DNA of 12,444 bases from Clostridiales bacterium (lineage in GTDB: Bacteria; Bacillota; Clostridia; TANB77; CAG-508). Shown piece by piece: positions 8,081-12,444 of the stretch; the stretch's first letter is position 1, and every line of letters starts with the position of its first letter. The stretch is from positions 1-12,444 of the forward strand of contig DPDV01000004.1 in assembly GCA_003534295.1 (NCBI GenBank), in the 5' to 3' direction. The position numbers were made by a program, and so were the translations under genes. The notes beneath the pieces are model-generated. The model was given only the letters and a program-made list of their open reading frames with translations. It had not been told where the DNA came from and ran no database searches.

Positions 8081-8411
8081 CTTTCATTTCCTCTATTTCT
8101 ATAACTATTTTTATATATTGTTCTTCACTTTTAATTTCATATTTATATTGTTCTATGATTTTCTTTATCTTCTCTATTTTTTCTTTATTATATATTTGAA
8201 GAAATATTAAGTCTGTTTCTTTTTTCTTATATAAACATTTTATACATGTAAAATAATCTTTTTTCTTTTCTAAGCACTCATTTATTAAATTAAATGTTGT
8301 GTTAAATGTTGCCATACTATATAACTTGTTTTTAAAAATCTTCTTTTCATAAAAATATATGTTCGAGTTCTCAGGTACAATTGGTGAAATTTCTATATAA
8401 AAAATCTCCAT
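8070..8411 (-). CDS. Hypothetical 113-residue Lys/Glu-rich protein
   Basis: I do not recognise a family. The protein starts MEIFYIEISPIVPENSN and contains a CIKC pair (positions 56-59) that could bind metal or be redox-active only with a partner. It ends in a charged helical stretch rich in Lys, Glu and Ile. No signal peptide or membrane segment is seen. A stop (complement of 8418-8420) just upstream limits the start to the ATG at 8411, which has no clear SD. It may be translated by coupling to a 19-codon ORF ending 14 bases upstream. Its 3' end overlaps the ProRS-like gene by 11 bases, so the two are probably made together. A small partner subunit is one idea, without direct support. Confidence 0.65.
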   Translation of the reverse strand: MEIFYIEISPIVPENSNIYFYEKKIFKNKLYSMATFNTTFNLINECLEKKKDYFTCIKCLYKKKETDLIFLQIYNKEKIEKIKKIIEQYKYEIKSEEQYIKIVIEIEEMKDGL

Positions 8412-8423
8412 TTTTTTTAACTG

Positions 8424-8439
8424 TTCTAATATATTAGAA
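8424..8439. repeat. Perfect 16-base palindrome TTCTAATATATTAGAA
   Basis: Perfect inverted repeat in the 95-base gap between the MccF-like gene and the 113-residue ORF, overlapping the stop of a possible 19-codon ORF. It could be an operator or an mRNA hairpin. Its centre resembles the CTCTA-TAT-TAGAG repeat in the dehydrogenase promoter, but palindromes of this composition are common in AT-rich DNA. Confidence 0.5.
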
Positions 8440-8485
8440 ACATTTTTTTAAATTTATACTTAAACATATTTTCATATTCTTTCAA
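8426..8485 (-). CDS. Possible 19-codon small ORF between operon genes
   Basis: In the longest gap inside the operon, AGGGAG (complement of 8495-8500) sits 9 bases before a TTG that opens a 19-codon frame. The predicted peptide begins (M)KEYENMFKYKF and ends KKMFLIY, basic and aromatic, closed by TAG at 8426-8428. The SD is as good as those of the real genes and otherwise has no gene to serve. It could be a short functional peptide or a coupling ORF for the poorly initiated 113-residue gene. The TTG start and the shortness keep confidence low. Confidence 0.35.
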   Translation of the reverse strand: MKEYENMFKYKFKKMFLIY

Positions 8486-8506
8486 AATTCTAATCTCCCT
8501 TAATTA

Positions 8507-9475
8507 TTAAAATTCAACTCTAAATCTAATATTTTCGCCACATTCTATTTCAGCAATAGCACCTATTGGTATTGTTATTTTAGGATTAGTATGTCCCAAG
8601 TCCACATTATATAAAATAGGGAATTTTTCTTCTTTAAAAAATTCATTTAAAAAATAATTAATAATTATATTATTATCATCTTCAACAAATTTTCCTATAA
8701 TTAATCCCTTAATATTTTTGAAAATTCCTCTCAGTCTTAAAGCTTGCATAAGTGAATCGAATTCTCCTATAGAAATATTTACATCCTCTAAAAACAAAAT
8801 TTTATTATCAAATACTTCTATTGGTAAATATTCCGTTCCTAATATAGTTAATATACTAGATAAATTTCCTCCTATTATTTCTGCTTTTGTTTTTCCTCTT
8901 TTATTTACTTTCCAAGCACAATTATTATAATCTTTCTGTTTTACAACTAGATTTATTTCTTCTTGTTTCCAATCTATGAATTCTTTAATTTCATAATTGG
9001 GGACTTTATAATCAATACATGAATTATTTAGCAATTCATTCAGACAATTCCAAGTATATTCATAAGGTTGTGGATATTCACATATTTCTGGTAAAAATGT
9101 TGGTCCATGAAAAACAATCTTTTTCGTTTTTACATATATAGCTAAAAGTAAACATGTTATATCACTATAACCACAAAATATTTTATTACTTTCGGAGATT
9201 TTTTCATAATCTAGCTTATCAAGTAATTGGTTTGAATTATAACCACCTATACTAGCCATAATGATGTCAGTATTTTCATTTTCTAAAGCATTATTTATGT
9301 CTTCAACTCGTTCATCAGCAGTTCCTGAATAATACAGCATTTTTTTTGAGGCATTTTTTTCAAAATTAACATTGTATCCACATTTATTCAGAAACTTACA
9401 TCCTCTTTCAACTCTATTCGGATAGTCTATTAAGTAACTACTTGCTGGTGAAATTATTGAAAATCCTCTTATCAT
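8507..9475 (-). CDS. MccF-type S66 peptidase (LD-carboxypeptidase family)
   Basis: Serine peptidase of family S66, 322 residues, cytoplasmic (no signal peptide). Catalytic features: nucleophile S104 in GYSDIT, E230 in FLEDVN and H295 in DLGHTNP, forming the Ser-Glu-His triad, plus GGNLSS (202-207). SIGGYNSNQLLDKLDYE (75-91) is the form seen in MccF proteins. MccF cleaves the amide joining the aminoacyl group to the nucleotide of microcin C-like toxins and so gives immunity; the other S66 branch trims peptidoglycan. GAGGTG 6 bases before the ATG supports the start. The gene follows the methyltransferase by 12 bases in the same operon. In a cluster with synthetase paralogues and no cell-wall genes, a self-protection or processing role on an aminoacyl-nucleotide is the best reading. 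Confidence 0.9.
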   Translation of the reverse strand: MIRGFSIISPASSYLIDYPNRVERGCKFLNKCGYNVNFEKNASKKMLYYSGTADERVEDINNALENENTDIIMASIGGYNSNQLLDKLDYEKISESNKIFCGYSDITCLLLAIYVKTKKIVFHGPTFLPEICEYPQPYEYTWNCLNELLNNSCIDYKVPNYEIKEFIDWKQEEINLVVKQKDYNNCAWKVNKRGKTKAEIIGGNLSSILTILGTEYLPIEVFDNKILFLEDVNISIGEFDSLMQALRLRGIFKNIKGLIIGKFVEDDNNIIINYFLNEFFKEEKFPILYNVDLGHTNPKITIPIGAIAEIECGENIRFRVEF

Positions 9476-9487
9476 TTAATCACCTCA

Positions 9488-10330
9488 TTACTTTTCTATT
9501 AATGAACTATGATATAATTCAGGGTCATTAAATATATCCGCTTCTTTTTTTCTTAATATAAATATTGTAAATCCCATATGGCTATTATTTTCATTAAATA
9601 AATGCATATAATCATAATAAACTTTTTCTAAAACATTTAAGCTTTCTTTTGATAAACTTTTCAAATGTTCCCTTGACAATATATTCTTACAAAATTCGTT
9701 TATTTCTCTATCAGTACATTTATTGAACCTAAAATCAATTTCATCAAAAACTTCAACTTCATCTCTAACAAAAAATTCTTTCCAATCATTCTTGTATAAT
9801 ACAGATATATTTACTTGTATAGCTTTTCTTACATCGCTTATTAATTTTTCACTTGGAGACTCTAAATAATACATTGGTACAGCTACCAAATATCCATTTG
9901 GTTTTAACACTCTCCAATATTCTTTTAATGCCTTCTCTCTATTGCTAACTAAAGAAGTAACATTTCCCGCAAATACTACATCAAAAGTTTTATCAGGAAA
10001 TTTCATATTTGTTGCATCATCTAACGTAAATTTTGCTCTATTTAATTCAAATCTATTTATTCTCTCTTGAGCCGTTTTTAAACTCATTTCATTTATGTCA
10101 ATTCCTACTACTTCACAATTTAATAATCTACTAAATTCTAGTGCTGAATGTCCTGTGCTTGTACCTATATCAAGTATTTTACTATTATTATTTAACATCA
10201 ATTTTTCAGCTACAGTTCTTATTGTCTTTAATCCACCTGGAGTTCTATTTGTTTCCCTCACTAATCCAATGATTTCATTATAACTCATTTTTTGTATATC
10301 TTCAGGTGTTATATTTTCTATTTTTTTCAT
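9488..10330 (-). CDS. Class I SAM-dependent methyltransferase (UbiE-like fold)
   Basis: 280 residues. An N-terminal helical part (ITPEDIQKMSYNEIIGLVRETNRTP... region, residues 7-45) precedes motif I KILDIGTSTG (51-60), then VVGIDIN (74-80), FTLDDATNMKFPDKTFDVVF, and EYWRVLKPNGYLVAVP. These are the motifs of the Methyltransf_11/UbiE group. The extended N-terminal helix and the C-terminal region probably form the substrate lid. The acceptor cannot be inferred. GGAAG about 8 bases before the ATG supports the start, and an 18-base gap links it to the AsnRS-like gene. It is unlike the second methyltransferase at 5266-6018 outside the core motifs, which suggests two separate methylation steps. Confidence 0.9.
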   Translation of the reverse strand: MKKIENITPEDIQKMSYNEIIGLVRETNRTPGGLKTIRTVAEKLMLNNNSKILDIGTSTGHSALEFSRLLNCEVVGIDINEMSLKTAQERINRFELNRAKFTLDDATNMKFPDKTFDVVFAGNVTSLVSNREKALKEYWRVLKPNGYLVAVPMYYLESPSEKLISDVRKAIQVNISVLYKNDWKEFFVRDEVEVFDEIDFRFNKCTDREINEFCKNILSREHLKSLSKESLNVLEKVYYDYMHLFNENNSHMGFTIFILRKKEADIFNDPELYHSSLIEK

Positions 10331-10348
10331 TTCAATACTTCCTTTCCT

Positions 10349-11365
10349 TTATGGTATTATATCTTTGCCAAGAAATCTTGGCAAAATTTGACAATCTCTT
10401 ATATCATCTTTTTTAGTTAACCACAGAATAAATCTTTCTATTCCCATTCCAAATCCTGATGTTTTCATTGGATACTTATCCTTCATTTCTATATACCATT
10501 TATACTCATCTTCTGATACTTGATGTAATTTAAGAGCCTCTCTAACTTCTTTCCCCGTCCTATATCTTTCTCCAGCGCCCACAGTTTCTCCAATTCCTAT
10601 TAATAAATCTGCATTATTGGCATATCTTTTATCTGTATTTGTACTTTGATAGAATGGAACTGCTTTTATATCAAAATTAGTTATCCATACACATCCATTA
10701 AAATAATCTATCAATGCTTCTTCACCTTTTTTAGTAATATTCCTGAACCCTAACTTATTATATTCAAAATATTTCTCATCATTTTTCAAAATATCAATTG
10801 CTTCTTCAAATGTAACCTTTGGAATTTCTTTAAGATTTATAAATTTATGTATATGTTCACTTGTTCCTGCTATATCAATTATTTCCTTTTCATATTCTTT
10901 TAAGATATTTTTAGACAAATATTTTAAATATTCTTCTACTAACTGCATAACATCTTCTAATTTTCCACATATCTCTGCTTCACTATGATAAAATTGACTT
11001 AAATGTCTTTTATCTTCACTTTCTCCACGGAATGATGGCATAATATACCATACACCATTTTCAAAAAATCTGCATCCATATTCCAATGCAAATTGCATAG
11101 AATCTGCTAGATAAGTATCACGTCCGCCTAATTGGATTTTTACAGGTATTGAATCACTTCCTAACCCCATAGGACTTGATATTGAACCCGTTGTAATAGG
11201 CAAATGCATTGTTTTTATATTTTTTTCAATATAAAATAAATTTGTATATTTAGATATTAAATTCTCAATTTCTACTAATTTTCTATACCATTCATCATTA
11301 ATTGCATTTATAAAGTGTGTTTGTGGGATTTTCCATGATTTTTTTGGTTCAATTAAATCTTTCAT
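10349..11365 (-). CDS. AsnRS/AsnA-like class II enzyme lacking anticodon domain
   Basis: About 338 residues, the catalytic core of class IIb asparaginyl/aspartyl-tRNA synthetase without the N-terminal OB-fold anticodon-binding domain; full AsnRS is roughly 430-460 residues. Motif 2 is FRGE (114-117) leading into RHLSQFYHSEAE (122-133, numbered from the first ATG). DLLIGIGETVGAGER matches the DLLxPGxGExxGGxxR block, motif 3 is GFGMGIERFILWL, and the end DIRDCQILPR matches the AsnRS tail NIRDxxxxPR. I choose the ATG at 11365: TAGGAG ends directly at the ATG at 11371, which is too close, and lies 6 bases before 11365. Known relatives are archaeal asparagine synthetases derived from AsnRS and AgnA of the agrocin 84 cluster. 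It is the first intact enzyme gene of the operon. Likely chemistry: adenylate formation and amide or phosphoramidate bonding. Confidence 0.88.
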   Translation of the reverse strand: MKDLIEPKKSWKIPQTHFINAINDEWYRKLVEIENLISKYTNLFYIEKNIKTMHLPITTGSISSPMGLGSDSIPVKIQLGGRDTYLADSMQFALEYGCRFFENGVWYIMPSFRGESEDKRHLSQFYHSEAEICGKLEDVMQLVEEYLKYLSKNILKEYEKEIIDIAGTSEHIHKFINLKEIPKVTFEEAIDILKNDEKYFEYNKLGFRNITKKGEEALIDYFNGCVWITNFDIKAVPFYQSTNTDKRYANNADLLIGIGETVGAGERYRTGKEVREALKLHQVSEDEYKWYIEMKDKYPMKTSGFGMGIERFILWLTKKDDIRDCQILPRFLGKDIIP

Positions 11366-11422
11366 ATCCATCTCCTACATTGATTGACTTTAAATTATTT
11401 CGCATTTCTATATCAACATTTT

Positions 11423-11717
11423 TTACACTTCAATTATCTTTTTCCAACTTAATCCTCCTTTTCCCAAATCCTCATAATTGGTGGTTTGTTTATAAATTTT
11501 TTTGTAATTCTAAATATTCAATACTACTATTAATTTTTTTCTTATTTTCTCTATTATTTTATCTTCTAATATTTTTACTAGTTTCAATAGTCACTCTTGA
11601 ATCAGCATCTTGCTTTAGATATTCATCTAATAAAGAATATAATATGTAATTCCACAATTTATCTGGATGACCCTTAGTGACACTACTTTATGATGTAAAG
11701 AAATAATTTTTTTGTAT
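11423..11717 (-). pseudogene. metK: Decayed S-adenosylmethionine synthetase (metK remnant)
   Basis: Both ends of MetK can be read, but not a working gene. After AAGGAG (complement of 11723-11728) the codon in start position is ATA instead of ATG, then QKNYFFTS, a TAA, SSVTKGHPDK, and LDEYLKQDADSRVTIET. This matches the MetK N-terminus KKYLFTSESVTEGHPDK followed by I-LDxxLxQDPxxRVxxET. A frameshift follows, and the middle is missing. The C-terminal piece KKIYKQTTNYEDLGKGGLSW then KKIIEV and TAA matches the MetK end PIYKQTAAYGHFGR..xxWE. About 295 bases remain of an original roughly 1.2 kb, so there is a large internal deletion plus lost start, stop and frame. It lies between the peptide gene and the AsnRS-like gene and may once have supplied SAM to the cluster's methyltransferases and radical SAM enzyme. 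Confidence 0.85.
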
Positions 11718-11741
11718 TTTTACTCCTTGTTTTATTTTATT

Positions 11742-11777
11742 ATAAATAAAAAGAACAAAGTATCACTACTCTGTTCT
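11742..11777 (-). terminator. Intrinsic terminator overlapping the peptide stop codon
   Basis: In the minus-strand transcript AGAACAGAGTA (11767-11777), loop GTGA, TACTTTGTTCT (11752-11762) form an 11-bp stem with one G-U pair, followed by TTTTTATTT. The 5' arm starts exactly at codon 25 of the upstream peptide ORF and covers its TAG, so a ribosome at the end of the peptide would block the hairpin. It lies between the operon promoter and every enzyme gene, so it can act as an attenuator. Confidence 0.8.
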
Positions 11778-11849
11778 ATAAAAAGACACAAAAAAGCTAT
11801 AAAAACATCTACTTATATTTTGTATGTATAAATTATTTAATTTTTTCAT
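11766..11849 (-). CDS. 27-residue aromatic-rich peptide (leader or precursor)
   Basis: Short ORF with an exemplary initiation region: AAGGAGG (complement of 11858-11864), 8-base spacer, ATG. It sits downstream of the best promoter in the window. The peptide starts MKKLNNLYIQNISR and continues CFYSFFVSFYRTE; seven of its last thirteen residues are Phe, Tyr or Trp-like aromatics, with one Cys (C15). No signal peptide cleavage site is evident. AAAAAGCTATGAAAA around the start codon can pair with TTTTTATAGCTTTTT inside the ORF, and a terminator covers the stop codon. This arrangement fits a regulatory leader peptide in the style of Phe-rich attenuators. A small modified-peptide precursor is the alternative. 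I recognise no family. Confidence 0.7.
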   Translation of the reverse strand: MKKLNNLYIQNISRCFYSFFVSFYRTE

Positions 11850-11857
11850 AGCTTTTT
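11791..11857 (-). promoter_or_regulatory. Start-codon-sequestering stem in the operon leader
   Basis: AAAAAGCTATGAAAA (11843-11857) contains the peptide's ATG and can pair with TTTTTATAGCTTTTT (11791-11805) for 15 consecutive pairs including one G-U. The loop is about 37 bases. Folding would hide the start codon, and translation would open it. Together with the terminator just downstream it forms a two-hairpin leader that could couple peptide translation to read-through into the enzyme genes. Confidence 0.6.
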
Positions 11858-11883
11858 CCTCCTTTTTTGCCTATAATATTTAA

Positions 11884-11912
11884 ATTATACCATCTTTTCA
11901 TTTATTTGTAAA
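11884..11912 (-). promoter_or_regulatory. Main operon promoter, extended -10
   Basis: On the minus strand: TTTACA (11907-11912), 17-base spacer, TATAAT (11884-11889) preceded by TGG, giving an extended -10 (TGnTATAAT). The start of transcription is expected near 11877, giving a leader of about 28 bases before the peptide ATG. The -10 lies in an inverted repeat TATAAT-n6-ATTATA (11872-11889), possibly an operator but also expected in such AT-rich DNA. Confidence 0.8.
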
Positions 11913-12174
11913 TATTTTATTCGAATTTTCAGAAAAAACGTAAATTGGTCAATTGAAAAAGTAAATTTTTATTTGAATTTCCGTTTTTTAATTTTTTTAA
12001 GTAATTCTTGAACTTGTTTCCTGGTTATGGTATTATTTTTTTAGAACAGTATCCATGTATATTTAAACTCCTGTCTACTTCTCATTTACTTTTTTATCAA
12101 TTTTTTGTTGAATTTCAAATGAAACTTTTGTAATATTATACTATAGAATAATATTTTATTTTAAATTATTATAC
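11913..12174. other. Intergenic stretch with decayed coding scraps
   Basis: No intact gene on either strand. On the minus strand short fragments in different frames read like a degraded protein: EIQQKIDKKVNEK, then MDTVLKK, then after a frameshift NNTITRKQVQELLKKIKKR (about 11969-12037), the last resembling a helix-turn-helix. Stops and frameshifts separate them, so at most this is the residue of an old regulator or mobile-element gene. Confidence 0.3.
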
Positions 12175-12360
12175 AGAAATAGTTCACATATAAACTTTGA
12201 ATGAAATTCCGAATGTGCCTGAAGAAATTTTAGAAATTCTTATGTAGTTTTATGGTAAGAGTTCACGATAGTGGAAAGAACCCATAAAACAAATTAGAAT
12301 TTCTTAAATTTCGTAATAAGCCGAGAAATGTAATGAAAAGCTTATATGTGAACTATTTCT
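12175..12360. repeat. 186-base long hairpin with 24-base terminal inverted repeats
   Basis: The ends AGAAATAGTTCACATATAA (12175 onward, continuing ACTTT) and its complement (12337-12360) match over 24 bases with one mismatch. Complementarity continues imperfectly inward and becomes strong again near the middle: TTTTATGG / CCATAAAA, then GTTC / GAAC around CACGATAGTG, which is itself a small hairpin with a GATA loop. The whole unit can thus fold into one long hairpin. No ORF of note is inside. AATTATTATAC lies directly to its left (12164-12174) and again at 12377-12387, 17 bases beyond the right end, so it is not a clean target duplication. A MITE (small non-autonomous element) or a structured RNA are the two readings. 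Confidence 0.7.
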
Positions 12361-12444
12361 TATATAAAGCTAATAGAATTATTATACTGTAAGAATATTA
12401 TTGATAAAAATAGTCTACTATACCATTATATATTCCCCATGCCA

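Noticed and set aside
11349..11405. Eighteen-codon minus-strand ORF starting MRNN and ending in Asn, overlapping the start of the AsnRS-like gene.
   Set aside because: No SD before its ATG, and it runs into the well-supported AsnRS-like gene in another frame. Resemblance to the microcin C peptide is limited to Met-Arg and a final Asn.
11430..11447. Five-codon ORF (TTG, peptide MEKDN) behind a perfect AAGGAGG, ending in Asn like the microcin C peptide.
   Set aside because: The AAGGAGG is part of the metK remnant, where the same bases encode GKGGLSW in another frame, so the SD-like match is probably coincidental.
11317..11649. 110-codon plus-strand ORF over the operon leader.
   Set aside because: It is antisense to the AsnRS-like gene start and the metK remnant, has a low-complexity Phe/Leu/Ser composition typical of AT-rich antisense frames, and no SD.
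11766..11880. SAM riboswitch upstream of the metK remnant.
   Set aside because: The segment is explained by an SD, a 27-codon ORF and two simple hairpins. I see no multi-helix aptamer core.

Overview
This is a very AT-rich window with standard bacterial coding (TGA and TAA as stops, TGG for Trp), purine-rich Shine-Dalgarno (SD) sites (AAGGAGG, GAGGTG, GGAG) and gene gaps of a few to about 20 bases. It fits a low-GC Firmicute, probably a clostridium or a gut relative. No ribosomal RNA, tRNA, CRISPR array or intact transposase is visible.

Layout. Almost all genes lie on the minus strand and read right to left. The right end (about 11850-12444) has no intact gene. It holds a 186-base long imperfect hairpin with 24-base terminal inverted repeats, decayed coding scraps, and a strong minus-strand promoter (TTTACA-17-TATAAT with extended -10). 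This promoter opens a tight operon: a 27-codon Phe/Tyr-rich peptide gene whose start codon is folded into a 15-bp stem, an intrinsic terminator overlapping its stop codon, a badly decayed S-adenosylmethionine synthetase gene (metK remnant), an asparaginyl-tRNA-synthetase-like enzyme without anticodon domain, a methyltransferase, an MccF-type S66 peptidase, a possible 19-codon ORF, a 113-residue unknown protein, a degenerate prolyl-tRNA-synthetase-like protein, an amidohydrolase-fold protein lacking metal ligands, and a second methyltransferase. A FabG-like dehydrogenase with its own promoter runs the other way (4543-5280) and overlaps the last methyltransferase tail to tail. A second minus-strand block then follows: zeta-toxin-like P-loop kinase, radical SAM enzyme and a full-length leucyl-tRNA synthetase. 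The leftmost 134 bases hold no assignable gene.

Interpretation. The set looks like a specialised-metabolite cluster rather than housekeeping DNA. An AsnRS-like enzyme without anticodon domain together with a LeuRS is, from my knowledge, the signature of the agrocin 84 cluster. There the truncated AsnRS homologue AgnA is needed for synthesis, and the extra LeuRS AgnB2 gives self-immunity to a nucleotide antibiotic that inhibits LeuRS. An MccF homologue fits as a second immunity or processing enzyme, because MccF hydrolyses the amide that links an aminoacyl group to a nucleotide in microcin C-type toxins. My working hypothesis is a LeuRS-directed 'Trojan horse' nucleotide or aminoacyl-adenylate mimic made by a Firmicute, with a novel ProRS-like component and a peptide-coding attenuator in front. 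Family assignments are mostly firm. The product and its target are inference.
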